A DNA stretch of 64,000 nucleotides from positions 248,001 through 312,000 of the forward strand of contig NZ_MAYU01000024.1 in assembly GCF_001685025.1 (NCBI RefSeq), written 5' to 3'. This document shows positions 7,972 through 23,126 of this stretch, piece after piece (position 1 is the first letter of the stretch; each line of letters starts with the position of its first letter). Source of the DNA: Bacillus sp. FJAT-27225 (GTDB lineage: Bacteria; Bacillota; Bacilli; Bacillales; Cytobacillaceae). A program made the translations under genes and the position numbers. Below the pieces are notes generated by a model, which saw only the letters and a list, made by a program, of their open reading frames with translations, was not told where the DNA came from and made no database searches.

Positions 7972-8526
7972 ATGTCGTCATTAGTAGGGGAAATTGCGAC
8001 GCTGCTTTTAATGGCGTTTGCGCTTGGAATGGATGCTTTTTCGGTTGGGCTGGGGATGGGCATGTACAGGCTCAGGCTCCGCCAAATTTTTAAAATTGGG
8101 ATTACGATCGGAATATTTCATGTTTGGATGCCTCTTGTCGGTATGATTGCAGGCAGGTTCCTGTCACATCAGTTTGGCTCATTTGCGTCCCTGATTGGCG
8201 GTTTGTTGCTAATCCTGCTAGGCATCCAGATGATATGGGCAGGATTTAGGAAGGGACAGGAGAGCATTATTACGCCAATTGGCTTCGGCCTACTGTTTTT
8301 TGCCTTAAGCGTGAGTCTTGATAGTTTTTCAGTCGGGCTTACGTTGGGTATTTATGGAGCACGGACCGTTGCAGCAATTGCCTGTTTTGGTTTAGCAGCA
8401 ACAGTATTGACATGGGCAGGCCTTTTAACAGGGAGAAAGGTGCAGGGGTGGCTTGGTTCATACAGTGAATCATTGGGAGGCATCATCCTGCTGGCCTTTG
8501 GTATTAAGCTTTTACTGCCACTTTAA
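7972..8526 (+). CDS. mntP: Manganese efflux pump MntP
   Basis: Integral membrane protein of 184 residues with six predicted helices that exports Mn(II). It shows the two inverted-repeat signatures [12 protein letters not shown] (near residue 18) and [12 protein letters not shown] (near residue 115), whose Asp residues are important in this family. It corresponds to B. subtilis ywlD, between ywlC and ywlE. The ATG follows the ribosome site GGGAGG. I see no yybP-ykoY manganese riboswitch upstream; the 365-bp gap holds repeat modules instead. A terminator follows, so ywlE is transcribed separately. Confidence 0.93.
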   Translation: MSSLVGEIATLLLMAFALGMDAFSVGLGMGMYRLRLRQIFKIGITIGIFHVWMPLVGMIAGRFLSHQFGSFASLIGGLLLILLGIQMIWAGFRKGQESIITPIGFGLLFFALSVSLDSFSVGLTLGIYGARTVAAIACFGLAATVLTWAGLLTGRKVQGWLGSYSESLGGIILLAFGIKLLLPL

Positions 8527-8545
8527 AACATTTAAGTCTTAAACA

Positions 8546-8575
8546 GCTTCCATGATGGAAGCCTATTTTTTTTGG
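8546..8575 (+). terminator. Terminator after mntP
   Basis: Stem GCTTCCA/TGGAAGC, 3-nt loop, then a T8 tract. Confidence 0.85.
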
Positions 8576-8697
8576 AAAAAAAGAAAGTGGCCATATGATC
8601 TGGGTGCGCTGCAAATGCCAATTCTTTGTAGCGGTGGATGGCTAGTTGGAAAATTGCGGGTAGCCGTCTTATAATGATAGGGAAGGAGGATGGCCAC

Positions 8698-9141
8698 ATG
8701 CATCGCGTATTGTTTGTTTGTACCGGGAATACATGCCGAAGCCCTATGGCAGAGGCTATTTTAAAAAATAAAAACCTGGAAGGTGTCGAGGCGAGGTCCG
8801 CGGGTGTTTATGCCATCGATGGGGGAGCGGCTTCCCTAAACTCTATAAAAGTTCTAGATGAGAACAGCCTTGCCCACAGCCATCAATCAAGGCTGCTTTC
8901 AAAGGATGATGTGGAATGGGCAACAGTTATCCTGACCATGACCCTTTCGCATAAACAGGCGCTAACGGCCCGATTTCCTGAGGCTGCCCATAAAACGTAT
9001 ACCCTGAAAGCATTCGCCGGGGAAGATGGTTATCCTGATGTAAGCGACCCATTTGGGGGAAATGTGGATATTTACAGGGCAACCTATGCAGAGCTGGAAC
9101 ACCTTATTTCAAAAGCCATGAAACGATTGTTGAAAAAGTAA
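8698..9141 (+). CDS. ywlE: Protein-arginine phosphatase YwlE
   Basis: Low-molecular-weight phosphatase that removes phosphate from phospho-arginine, opposing the McsB kinase in protein quality control. The 147-residue product begins MHRVLFVCTGNTCRSPMAE, with the P-loop nucleophile Cys8, Arg14 and Thr12. The Thr in CTGNTCRS is the residue that gives arginine specificity in this family. The general acid Asp is in SDPFGG near residue 117. The open frame reaches 20 codons upstream, but ATG 8698 is preceded by GGAAGGAGG and aligns with B. subtilis. It is in the conserved mntP-ywlE-rpiB-ywlG order. Confidence 0.93.
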   Translation: MHRVLFVCTGNTCRSPMAEAILKNKNLEGVEARSAGVYAIDGGAASLNSIKVLDENSLAHSHQSRLLSKDDVEWATVILTMTLSHKQALTARFPEAAHKTYTLKAFAGEDGYPDVSDPFGGNVDIYRATYAELEHLISKAMKRLLKK

Positions 9142-9227
9142 AAAACAAAATAATAAGAAGAAAGAATACCTCACCACGGGGGTTTGAACTCTGAATCAAG
9201 GTGAAAAATACAGGAGGAATACTGAGA

Positions 9228-9674
9228 ATGAAAGTAGCGCTGGCTTCAGATCATGGCGGAATTACAATCCGCAAGGAAATAGCATCCCTTCTTGAAGAGT
9301 TGGGAATAGAATATGAGGATTTCGGGTGTGAATGCAGTACTTCTGTCGATTATCCGGATTACGCTCTTCCTGTAGCAGAAAAAGTGGCTGCTGGAGAGTT
9401 TGACCGAGGCATCCTGATTTGTGGAACGGGAATTGGGATGAGCATTGCAGCCAATAAGGTAAAAGGGATACGCTGTGCGTTGGTTCACGATACATTTAGT
9501 GCAAAAGCAACGAGGGAACACAATGATTCCAATATGCTGGCAATGGGTGAGCGGGTGATAGGGCCTGGCCTGGCAAGGGATATTGCGCAAATTTGGCTGA
9601 CAACAGATTTTACTGGCGGAAGACATGCAAATCGGGTTGGAAAGATCACTGAATACGAAGGCAAAAATCTATAA
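9228..9674 (+). CDS. rpiB: Ribose-5-phosphate isomerase B
   Basis: Interconverts ribose 5-phosphate and ribulose 5-phosphate in the non-oxidative pentose phosphate pathway. The 148-residue RpiB/LacAB-type protein begins MKVALASDHGG and contains the active-site segment ILICGTGIGMSIAANK (Cys near residue 66) and the C-terminal motif HANRVGKI. ATG 9228 lies after CAGGAGGAATACTGAGA; earlier in-frame codons precede that site. It is the counterpart of B. subtilis ywlF. Together with glyA and upp downstream it places several nucleotide and one-carbon genes side by side. Confidence 0.94.
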   Translation: MKVALASDHGGITIRKEIASLLEELGIEYEDFGCECSTSVDYPDYALPVAEKVAAGEFDRGILICGTGIGMSIAANKVKGIRCALVHDTFSAKATREHNDSNMLAMGERVIGPGLARDIAQIWLTTDFTGGRHANRVGKITEYEGKNL

Positions 9675-9757
9675 GTGGCACTTTCGCTAAGGAAGCGCAG
9701 ACAATTCGTTTGTCTGTGCTTTTGTCGAAGCCTGCCCATGGTTGGGAGGATATCGTT

Positions 9758-10333
9758 ATGGAAGACGCAATTGATAGACTTGAAAAGGAACTTTTAGAAA
9801 TTCTCGAAGGATTTGTTGAACAAGTAAATCTCCGCCCTGGAAGCCTGATGGTCATAGGATGCAGTACGAGTGAAGTGGCAGGAAGGAAGATCGGAACAGC
9901 GGGGACAATGGAGATTGCTGAAGTGATTTATCGGCAGCTTGATAAGCTCTGCGAAAAGACAGGAGTAAAATTGGCGTTTCAATGCTGTGAGCATTTGAAC
10001 AGGGCGTTGGTAGTCGAAAGGTCTACTGTGCTTGAACACAATTTAGAAGAAGTTTCGGTTATTCCTGTTCGGCATGCGGGCGGGGCAATGGCCACCTATG
10101 CGTTTAATGCGATGGAGGATGCTGTCGTAGTTGAATCTATCCAGGCCGAAGCTGGCATTGATATTGGTGATACCTTGATAGGGATGCATCTGAAAAAGGT
10201 GGCAGTTCCTATCAGGGTTGCTCGCAGAAGGCTTGGCGAAGCCAATGTCACACTTGCGAAAACAAGGCCGAAGCTCATTGGCGGCCCACGGGCTGTTTAC
10301 GAACGGACTACAGAGAATCTATCTTGCACGTAA
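9758..10333 (+). CDS. ywlG: YwlG/UPF0340 family protein
   Basis: Conserved 191-residue cytosolic protein of unknown biochemical role, found next to rpiB and glyA across the Bacillaceae. Visible family features are GSLMVIGCSTSEVAGRKIGTAG near the N-terminus and FQCCEHLNRALVVE and HAGGAMATYAF in the centre. The glycine-rich segments suggest nucleotide or phosphate binding, but this is inference. The start at 9758 follows TGGGAGGATATCGTT; the open frame extends 16 codons upstream without homology. It is separated from glyA by 81 bp and probably belongs to the ywlE-rpiB-ywlG run. Confidence 0.9.
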   Translation: MEDAIDRLEKELLEILEGFVEQVNLRPGSLMVIGCSTSEVAGRKIGTAGTMEIAEVIYRQLDKLCEKTGVKLAFQCCEHLNRALVVERSTVLEHNLEEVSVIPVRHAGGAMATYAFNAMEDAVVVESIQAEAGIDIGDTLIGMHLKKVAVPIRVARRRLGEANVTLAKTRPKLIGGPRAVYERTTENLSCT

Positions 10334-10414
10334 GTATCTTTTCTAATAGGAAACTGATAAAATAATAGAGAATTTTCAAGCATCTTTAATAAGGGACGTT
10401 CGAGGGGGATTATC

Positions 10415-11656
10415 ATGAAGCATTTGGCAGAGCGGGATTCACAAGTTTTTGAAGCAATCCAGAAGGAATTGGGGAGGCAGCGTTCAAAAATAGAGCTGAT
10501 TGCATCTGAGAATTTTGTTAGTGAAGCAGTCATGGAAGCGCAAGGGTCGGTGCTGACCAATAAGTATGCTGAAGGCTATCCTCACCGCCGTTATTATGGC
10601 GGGTGTGAATATGTCGATATTGTAGAGGACCTCGCCCGCGACCGGGTAAAGAAAATCTTTGGTGCCGAGCATGCGAATGTACAGCCCCATTCAGGTGCGC
10701 AGGCGAATATGGCAGTTTATTTCACTGTGCTTGAGCCGGGGGATACAGTCCTTGGTATGAATTTGTCCCATGGCGGACACTTGACACATGGAAGCCCTGT
10801 GAATTTCAGCGGAGTACAATACAAGTTTGTTGAATATGGAGTTGACCAGAAAACCCATCTAATCAATTATGATGATGTTCGGGAGAAGGCTCTTGAACAT
10901 AAGCCGAAGTTGATCGTTGCTGGTGCAAGCGCTTATCCGCGCGAAATAGATTTCAAACGCTTCAGGGAAATCGCCGATGAAGTGGGCGCATATTTGATGG
11001 TTGATATGGCTCATATTGCCGGTCTGGTTGCAGCTGGCCTTCATCAAAACCCTGTTCCTTATGCCGAGTTCGTTACATCTACTACACATAAGACACTCCG
11101 CGGACCTCGGGGTGGCTTGATTCTTTGCCGTGAAGAATTTGCGAAGAAAATAGACAAGTCTATCTTTCCGGGCATCCAGGGGGGCCCTCTTATGCATGTA
11201 ATCGCAGCAAAGGCGGTTGCATTTGGTGAAGTGCTGGAGGATGGCTTTAAGGAATATGCAGGGAACGTTGTTGCAAACGCAAAAGCATTGGCGGCTGCAT
11301 TGCAGGAAGAAGGTCTTTCACTTGTTTCAGGAGGGACAGATAACCATCTGCTTCTAATTGACCTTCGCTCACTGGGCTTGACTGGAAAGGTTGCTGAAAA
11401 GGTTTTAGATGAAATTGGGATAACAGTAAATAAAAATACAATTCCATTCGACTCTGAAAGCCCATTTGTAACAAGCGGAATTCGTATCGGAACAGCGGCG
11501 GTCACTTCCCGCGGGTTTGGAGAGGCGGAAATGAAGGAAATTGCCTCACTTATTGCGGTTACGTTGAAGAACCATGAGGATGAAGCAAAGCTATCCGAAG
11601 CAAAAGAACGCGTTGACGCGTTAACAAGCAAATTTACCCTTTATCCTGAATATTAA
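10415..11656 (+). CDS. glyA: Serine hydroxymethyltransferase
   Basis: PLP enzyme that converts serine and tetrahydrofolate to glycine and methylene-tetrahydrofolate, the main source of one-carbon units. The 413-residue protein is full length. It shows [15 protein letters not shown] and [18 protein letters not shown] in the substrate region, and the PLP lysine in [13 protein letters not shown] near residue 226. ATG 10415 follows CGAGGGGG. A terminator-like hairpin follows the stop, so it is probably transcribed alone or with the upstream ywl genes. In B. subtilis glyA belongs to the PurR regulon; I looked for a PurR box here and found none that is convincing. Confidence 0.97.
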   Translation: MKHLAERDSQVFEAIQKELGRQRSKIELIASENFVSEAVMEAQGSVLTNKYAEGYPHRRYYGGCEYVDIVEDLARDRVKKIFGAEHANVQPHSGAQANMAVYFTVLEPGDTVLGMNLSHGGHLTHGSPVNFSGVQYKFVEYGVDQKTHLINYDDVREKALEHKPKLIVAGASAYPREIDFKRFREIADEVGAYLMVDMAHIAGLVAAGLHQNPVPYAEFVTSTTHKTLRGPRGGLILCREEFAKKIDKSIFPGIQGGPLMHVIAAKAVAFGEVLEDGFKEYAGNVVANAKALAAALQEEGLSLVSGGTDNHLLLIDLRSLGLTGKVAEKVLDEIGITVNKNTIPFDSESPFVTSGIRIGTAAVTSRGFGEAEMKEIASLIAVTLKNHEDEAKLSEAKERVDALTSKFTLYPEY

Positions 11657-11663
11657 AGTAACT

Positions 11664-11700
11664 AGCCGGCAACCTTCATTTGAGGGGGCCGGCTTTATTA
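11664..11700 (+). terminator. Terminator after glyA
   Basis: Stem AGCCGGC/GCCGGCT with partial inner pairing, followed by TTATTA; short T tract. Confidence 0.7.
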
Positions 11701-11722
11701 TGTCTGCTGCTAGGAAACATTG

Positions 11723-11751
11723 TTGCCCTGGTGAAGTTTTTTCTGTAAAAT
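11723..11751 (+). promoter_or_regulatory. Sigma-A promoter of upp
   Basis: TTGCCC (11723-11728), a 17-bp spacer and TAAAAT (11746-11751), 55 bp before the upp start. Confidence 0.65.
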
Positions 11752-11805
11752 GAGACGAAGTGTGTAACCTATAACTGAAGAATTAAAAGTAGAGGGGCGA
11801 TTAGT

Positions 11806-12435
11806 ATGGCGAGAGTTTATGTATTTGACCATCCGTTAATTCAGCACAAACTTACCTACATACGCGATAAAAACACTGGAACAAAGGAGTTTCGCGAACT
11901 GGTTGACGAAGTGGCTACACTGATGGCTTTTGAAATTACAAGGGACATGCCTCTTGAAGACATTGAAATCGAAACCCCGGTAAGCATAGCCAAAGCAAAA
12001 GTTCTTTCCGGGAAGAAAATTGGCCTTGTTCCAATCCTTCGGGCCGGGATAGGAATGGTTGATGGCATACTTAAGCTGATTCCTGCAGCCAAGGTTGGCC
12101 ATATTGGCTTATACCGTGACCCTAAAACCTTGATGCCTGTAGAATATTATGTAAAACTTCCTAGCGATGTTGAAGAACGCGACTTTATTGTTGTGGATCC
12201 AATGCTTGCAACAGGGGGATCGGCAATTGAAGCAATCCACTCGCTGAAGAAGCGTGGCGGGAAAAACATTAAATTCATGTGCCTCATTGCAGCACCTGAA
12301 GGCGTTGAAGCATTACACGAAGCACATCCGGATGTAGATATTTATATTGCGGGTCTCGATGAAAAGCTAAATGACCATGGCTATATTGTACCGGGGCTCG
12401 GCGATGCTGGCGACAGGCTGTTTGGGACAAAATAA
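11806..12435 (+). CDS. upp: Uracil phosphoribosyltransferase
   Basis: Salvages uracil by joining it to PRPP to give UMP. The 209-residue protein has the N-terminal [25 protein letters not shown] of the family. It also has the PRPP loop [16 protein letters not shown] near residue 130, and the uracil-binding C-terminal part [20 protein letters not shown] 11806 follows AGAGGGGCG. It has its own promoter and terminator and precedes the atp operon, as in B. subtilis, with a protease gene inserted between. Confidence 0.97.
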   Translation: MARVYVFDHPLIQHKLTYIRDKNTGTKEFRELVDEVATLMAFEITRDMPLEDIEIETPVSIAKAKVLSGKKIGLVPILRAGIGMVDGILKLIPAAKVGHIGLYRDPKTLMPVEYYVKLPSDVEERDFIVVDPMLATGGSAIEAIHSLKKRGGKNIKFMCLIAAPEGVEALHEAHPDVDIYIAGLDEKLNDHGYIVPGLGDAGDRLFGTK

Positions 12436-12448
12436 ACTGAAAAAAATT

Positions 12449-12489
12449 AAAAAGCCGGAATGGACCCAGTTGGTCTGTCCGGCTTTTTG
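12449..12489 (+). terminator. Terminator after upp
   Basis: Stem AAAAGCCGGA/TCCGGCTTTT with T5. Confidence 0.9.
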
Positions 12490-12545
12490 TTATATCAAAG
12501 AAGCATAGCCCTGCTAAACAAAAGGAGTGTGAATACTTTTAGATG

Positions 12546-12572
12546 CCCCTTCAAACCCTATGAATGAAGGGG
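12546..12572 (+). promoter_or_regulatory. Hairpin that covers the protease ribosome-binding site
   Basis: Perfect 8-bp stem CCCCTTCA (12546-12553) with TGAAGGGG (12565-12572). The 3' arm contains the only Shine-Dalgarno (AAGGGG) of the following gene, whose ATG is at 12580. Confidence 0.6.
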
Positions 12573-12579
12573 TGATCCT

Positions 12580-14820
12580 ATGAGAGTTCTTACTATAGCC
12601 ATGCTACTAATCTTTTTGATGGGCAATGTACAAGCCAGTCAAGAAGACAAAGCGGTTCCTCCACTACCAACTGAGGACCCGCATGCGATTGAAATGGTCA
12701 TTATTACGATGAAGACGAAGGCGAAGGAAGAACAAATTCAAAGCCTTTTGAAAAAATATCCTCGTGTAAAGCTTCGCCATGTATTTTCTGAAGCGATTCA
12801 AGGGTTTTCTATAGAAGGAGAGCATGAGCAGTTAGCAAGGCTTAAGAAAGAAGAGTGGGTGGAAACTTTTTCTCCAGTTCAACAATATGAAACGGAAGTT
12901 CTATCTCCGGGAAAAAAGGTCTCCTTTGAAGATCAGGGGAATTTTTCAGGCAACCATAACCGTGTAGTGGATAGCAAGCGGAGATTGTTGACTGGAAGAG
13001 GTGTTACGGTTGGAGTTATTGATACGGGTATTGATTATACCCATCCAGACCTGAGAAAAAATTACCTTGGGGGCAGAGATTTCATTGATCTTGATGAAGA
13101 TCCGATGGAGTCGAAAGGGGACGCAGGATTTTCTACACTGCACGGAACTCATGTAGCAGGCATTATTGCCGCCAATGGTAAAATGCGCGGTATTGCTCCG
13201 GAGGCAAAAATAAAAGCATATCGGGCCTTGGGACCCGGGGGAAAAGGAACGACCGAACAAGTATTGGCAGCAATCGAACAAGCAATAAAAGACAAGGTTG
13301 ATATTTTGAATTTATCTCTTGGAAATGGTATAAACGGACCTGATTTGCCTTTAGCAATTGCTTTGAATAGTGTGGTCGATAAAGGGATAACAGCAGTTGT
13401 AGCTTCTGGTAATTCAGGTCCGCGCCAATGGACAGTAGGTGCACCGGGGACGGCCGCAAAGGCGATTTCGGTAGGTGCGTCAACACCAGTTACGAAGGTT
13501 CCTTACATAATAATAGAAGGAACCCGAGAAAAATTTAGGGTTGATGCTATGGGCGGTTCGGCAGAGTGGAGAACCACCCCATCATTTGAATTAGCTGATG
13601 GAGGCTACGGAACAGAACAGGAGCTTTTACAGTCTAAAAACAAAATTGCCCTTATAAAACGAGGAAAACTTACCTTTGCACAGAAGGCCCAAAATGCCGT
13701 GAAAGCAGGTGCCAGAGGCGCGATTATTTACAATAATAAAAGTGGGAGTTTTATGGGGAATCTAGGTTCTCAACTTTCGATACCAGTTGCGTCCGCACCT
13801 ATGGCTGCTGGAGAAGCTGTTTTAAGAGGGATAAAAGCTGGGAAAAATTCGGCCCGTGTTTTGTTTTTTGAAGAAAGCAGACGTATGGCACCGTTCAGCT
13901 CAAGAGGGCCTGTTACTGGCTCTTTGGCAATCAAGCCTGACCTTGTCGCACCAGGGGTTAATATTTCTAGCACAATACCGGGAGGCTATTTGCAGCTGAG
14001 CGGGACAAGTATGGCTGCTCCATATGTAGCAGGTACCTGTGCCCTCATTAAACAGGCTCGCCCAGACTGGGGTCCTATCGAAATAAAAGCGGCACTTATG
14101 AATTCGGCCTTGCCTGTTGGGGGAACAAATGGAGGTGGTTACAAAACGTTTGAACAAGGGGCAGGCCGGGTTTTGCCAGAGAAGGCCGTTCAGCTTGATG
14201 TACTCGTTATGCCGGGATCGTTGTCATTTGGAAAAATGCCAAAAACATTTTGGAAAACATCTGATAAACGCAATCTTACGATAAAAAATACTGGCGATCA
14301 AAGTGTCAGGATAGGGTTTGCCATTCCCGCAATGCAACCCGGTCTTTCCTGGAAGATGCCGCTGCCCTTTTACCTTAAGGCTGGTGAACAGCGGACGGTT
14401 GCAATAACATTGCGTATCGATGGTGATGAGCTGAAAGGAAAAATGGCAGATGGTACATTATTAATCCATGCCGGCAGCAGTAAGATTAAACTCCCGTATA
14501 ACTTTGCATTTGCAGAACCGGATTACCCACGTGTGATGGGCTTTAGTTTTGCTGATGGTGATGGGCCTGGAAAATATATGTATGAAGTCTATTTGCCAGG
14601 AGGAGCTGATGAGTTTGGAATCGCTTTATTCCGGAAGGCAGATTATCGTTTCGCCGGTTACCTGGATTACGGGAGGGGAATTGACAGGGGAATGATTAGG
14701 AAGTCTATTGATGAGGATAAACTTCCAGAACCCGGAACGTATAGTGCGAAGGTGTTTGCAAGAAAGGCAGGCCGAGAGGATATGGTTGAAACAACAATCA
14801 AAATTAATCCTGCACCGTAA
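12580..14820 (+). CDS. Secreted subtilisin-like serine protease (S8, Vpr-like)
   Basis: Exported protease of 746 residues. Order of parts: signal peptide (to about 20); I9-type propeptide (about 35-110, VIITMKTKAKEEQIQSLL); S8 catalytic domain with Asp148 (IDTGIDYTHPDL), His188 (LHGTHVAGIIAANG) and Ser477 (SGTSMAAPYVAG); a PA domain inserted at about 310-430 (ALIKRGKLTFAQKAQNAVKAGARG); and a C-terminal beta-rich tail of about 200 residues. The PA insertion and length resemble B. subtilis Vpr (806 residues), but I cannot call an orthologue. No LPXTG or S-layer anchor is seen, so release into the medium is likely. Its ribosome site is inside an 8-bp hairpin. It is absent from this place in B. 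subtilis. Confidence 0.92.
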   Translation: MRVLTIAMLLIFLMGNVQASQEDKAVPPLPTEDPHAIEMVIITMKTKAKEEQIQSLLKKYPRVKLRHVFSEAIQGFSIEGEHEQLARLKKEEWVETFSPVQQYETEVLSPGKKVSFEDQGNFSGNHNRVVDSKRRLLTGRGVTVGVIDTGIDYTHPDLRKNYLGGRDFIDLDEDPMESKGDAGFSTLHGTHVAGIIAANGKMRGIAPEAKIKAYRALGPGGKGTTEQVLAAIEQAIKDKVDILNLSLGNGINGPDLPLAIALNSVVDKGITAVVASGNSGPRQWTVGAPGTAAKAISVGASTPVTKVPYIIIEGTREKFRVDAMGGSAEWRTTPSFELADGGYGTEQELLQSKNKIALIKRGKLTFAQKAQNAVKAGARGAIIYNNKSGSFMGNLGSQLSIPVASAPMAAGEAVLRGIKAGKNSARVLFFEESRRMAPFSSRGPVTGSLAIKPDLVAPGVNISSTIPGGYLQLSGTSMAAPYVAGTCALIKQARPDWGPIEIKAALMNSALPVGGTNGGGYKTFEQGAGRVLPEKAVQLDVLVMPGSLSFGKMPKTFWKTSDKRNLTIKNTGDQSVRIGFAIPAMQPGLSWKMPLPFYLKAGEQRTVAITLRIDGDELKGKMADGTLLIHAGSSKIKLPYNFAFAEPDYPRVMGFSFADGDGPGKYMYEVYLPGGADEFGIALFRKADYRFAGYLDYGRGIDRGMIRKSIDEDKLPEPGTYSAKVFARKAGREDMVETTIKINPAP

Positions 14821-15110
14821 AGGAATGTATAGTACTAATGGGGCTTATCAGTGACAGTTACCATTATTCGGTATATTGTCCCTTAATGGCGGGGAGCTTG
14901 TTTAAAATCTTTACAAAAAATTTACAAAGTGTTCCGGTGGTATATTTGAAGCAACCAAAAAGATTTTGTGGTATTGTTTTAATAAGAGGTTTTTTATTTG
15001 AAATACCAGGAGGAGTTGTTATATAAGGAGAAGTCCTTCACAGATAGGGAAAATTAAAAAAATCAATTTATCTTACTAGCAGCCTGATTATTGTCCGATT
15101 AGTGAAAAGT
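14821..15110. other. Gene-poor stretch between protease and atp promoter
   Basis: About 290 bp of AT-rich sequence. A short open frame (14838-15026) has no good ribosome site or family resemblance and is not called. No clear terminator for the protease gene was found. Confidence 0.5.
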
Positions 15111-15131
15111 TTGTGAATTTTTTCACCACAA
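15111..15131 (+). promoter_or_regulatory. Rex-like redox operator upstream of atp
   Basis: TTGTGAA-TTTT-TTCACCA (15111-15128) matches the Rex consensus TTGTGAANNNNTTCACAA with one mismatch, and CACAA follows at once. It ends five bases before the -35 box of the atp promoter. Confidence 0.5.
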
Positions 15132-15136
15132 ATAAA

Positions 15137-15165
15137 TTGACATCGACAAAGTGCTATTGTATGCT
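15137..15165 (+). promoter_or_regulatory. Sigma-A promoter of the atp operon
   Basis: TTGACA (15137-15142), a 17-bp spacer and TATGCT (15160-15165). A leader of about 130 nt follows before atpZ. Confidence 0.8.
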
Positions 15166-15298
15166 AACAAAGGGCATAAATGATAGGGTTTTCATTTAAA
15201 CCAACAGGGATGCTCCGATTATTTTCAGGATCCTTCTATCTATACATATAACCTCTTTTTTGCCCATTTCTCATTCTCAAAAGTGAGGATGCGATAGA

Positions 15299-15520
15299 AT
15301 GCGTAATGAAAACCGCAACCCTTTCAAGGCAATGGCACTTATGTCTGCCATTCTATCCCAGTTAGTCGGCTCGACCCTTCTTGGCATTTTTGCCGGGAGA
15401 TGGCTTGACGGCAAGTCGGGAACAGAACCTCTATTTTTAATAATAGGGCTGTTCATTGGATTGGCAGTTGGAATATATGCCGTCCTTCGCCTTGTCCAGC
15501 ATTACTTTTCAGGAGACTGA
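15299..15520 (+). CDS. atpZ: AtpZ/AtpI family protein
   Basis: Small membrane protein of 73 residues with two transmembrane helices (about 12-32 and 45-67) joined by GRWLDGKSGTEPLF. This is the typical layout of AtpZ, the extra first gene of the atp operon in alkaliphilic and other Bacillus species. In B. pseudofirmus, AtpZ and AtpI have been linked to Mg2+ uptake and to ATP synthase assembly. The start ATG 15299 follows AGTGAGGATG. The gene ends 8 bp before atpI, while in B. pseudofirmus the two overlap. B. subtilis lacks this gene. Confidence 0.85.
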   Translation: MRNENRNPFKAMALMSAILSQLVGSTLLGIFAGRWLDGKSGTEPLFLIIGLFIGLAVGIYAVLRLVQHYFSGD

Positions 15521-15528
15521 TTCAAAAT

Positions 15529-15900
15529 ATGCCAGATTTAAGGGCAATTTACGCCCGAACTCGCAAATATCTCTTTTTCTTATTATCATTATATGTACTT
15601 GCCTGGGGATTTACAGACCACCGGCAGATTTTTGCCGGGCTCTTTATGGGGACAGCCCTCAGCTTGTTTAACCTTTGGATGTTGGTGAGAAAGACGGACC
15701 AACTTGGGGACGCTGCTGTTAAAGGCAGGAAGGTATACTCGCTTGGTACGTTTTCCAGGATGGCTGCAGCTGTCTTTGCTGTCATCATTGCTATGGAATA
15801 TCCCGAACATTTTCATCTTATCAGTGTAGTGATAGGGCTAATGACATCCTATATTGTCATTATGATATATTTATTTAAACAGATGCTTATACCTAAATAG
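15529..15900 (+). CDS. atpI: ATP synthase protein I
   Basis: Hydrophobic 123-residue protein with four predicted membrane helices, in the atpI position directly before atpB. AtpI homologues assist assembly or stability of the c-ring and, with AtpZ, Mg2+ transport; the role is not structural in the mature enzyme. The ATG follows CAGGAGACTGATTCAAAAT at the end of atpZ. Sequence conservation in this family is low, so the assignment rests mostly on length, topology and position. Confidence 0.88.
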   Translation: MPDLRAIYARTRKYLFFLLSLYVLAWGFTDHRQIFAGLFMGTALSLFNLWMLVRKTDQLGDAAVKGRKVYSLGTFSRMAAAVFAVIIAMEYPEHFHLISVVIGLMTSYIVIMIYLFKQMLIPK

Positions 15901-15918
15901 ATATAAGAAGCGAGGTGA

Positions 15919-16638
<720 letters not shown>

Positions 16639-16641
16639 TAA

Positions 16642-16923
<282 letters not shown>

Positions 16924-17049
16924 TAGATTTTTTACAATGGCGAAGACCGCATAAAAAGGAACTTCGCCTTTCCTTTATTCAAAAAATAGAGTTTATCACG
17001 ACATTAATTATAATTCGTATCCACTAATATGCATCCGGAATCCGGGTGA

Positions 17050-18128
<1,079 letters not shown>

Positions 18129-18137
18129 GATTCGTAG

Positions 18138-19661
<1,524 letters not shown>

Positions 19662-19733
19662 TTATTATTCTACAACACAAGATGGCAGGGGCATTTACCT
19701 GCCCCCATGCCAAACTTTGAAAAAGGGTGGTGA

Positions 19734-22235
<2,502 letters not shown>

Positions 22236-22252
22236 ACCAGCCAGGAGGGTGA

Positions 22253-22663
<411 letters not shown>

Positions 22664-22677
22664 AACTAATAATTAAA

Positions 22678-22728
22678 AAGCTGGTTGGGAGACTGTCACA
22701 TGACATCTCCTCAACCAGCTTTTTTTGT
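22678..22728 (+). terminator. Terminator of the atp operon
   Basis: Long stem AAAGCTGGTTG...CAACCAGCTTT with extra GAGA/TCTC pairing and a T7 tract. Confidence 0.95.
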
Positions 22729-22877
22729 TTTAATCCAAAACCTGAACATTGTATGAAAAATAGTCAATTTGGCACATTTTTACTAGAAGGGGTTTAGGAC
22801 TGGTTGAATGCGGGGTAATCCATATACTGTAATGAACGGTTAATTATGGGATTTTCATCAATCGATTTATCTACATA

Positions 22878-22988
22878 AAAACGATAAAGGCAAACCTTCC
22901 GAAAGGAGGGGACGCAAAGCCTAGGAGCCTGTAATCATTTTTTGATGATGGCCGTCCAGCTGCCAGAATATTTCTGGCAGCTTTTTTG
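22878..22988 (+). ncRNA. c-di-GMP-I (GEMM) riboswitch upstream of surface protein
   Basis: The conserved core is visible: GGCAAACC-TTCCGAAAGGA-GGGGACGCAAAGCC (22889-22921). Then come AGGAGCCTG and GATGGCCGTCCAGCTGCC of the second helix. A terminator hairpin GCTGCCAGA/TCTGGCAGC (22959-22981) with T6 overlaps the end of the aptamer. Ligand binding would therefore decide read-through into the gene that starts at 23127. Confidence 0.88.
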
Positions 22989-23126
22989 CGTTTACTCGAT
23001 ATTTCGTATCGGGTAGGCTATCGGCTATTTCATAAATAATTATATAAACGGGGTGATGCCTTTTTAGAGGACAAGCTGCTTTTATTCCTGTTGAGGTACG
23101 AAATATAGTGAAAGAGGGGATAGTTT

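Noticed and set aside
10334-10414. PurR box upstream of glyA
   Set aside because: Only CGAAC on the minus strand; the A/T-rich flanks of a PurBox are missing.
14838-15026. Plus-strand 62-codon frame before atp
   Set aside because: Only a weak site, odd composition, no recognisable relatives, and it lies in AT-rich leader DNA.
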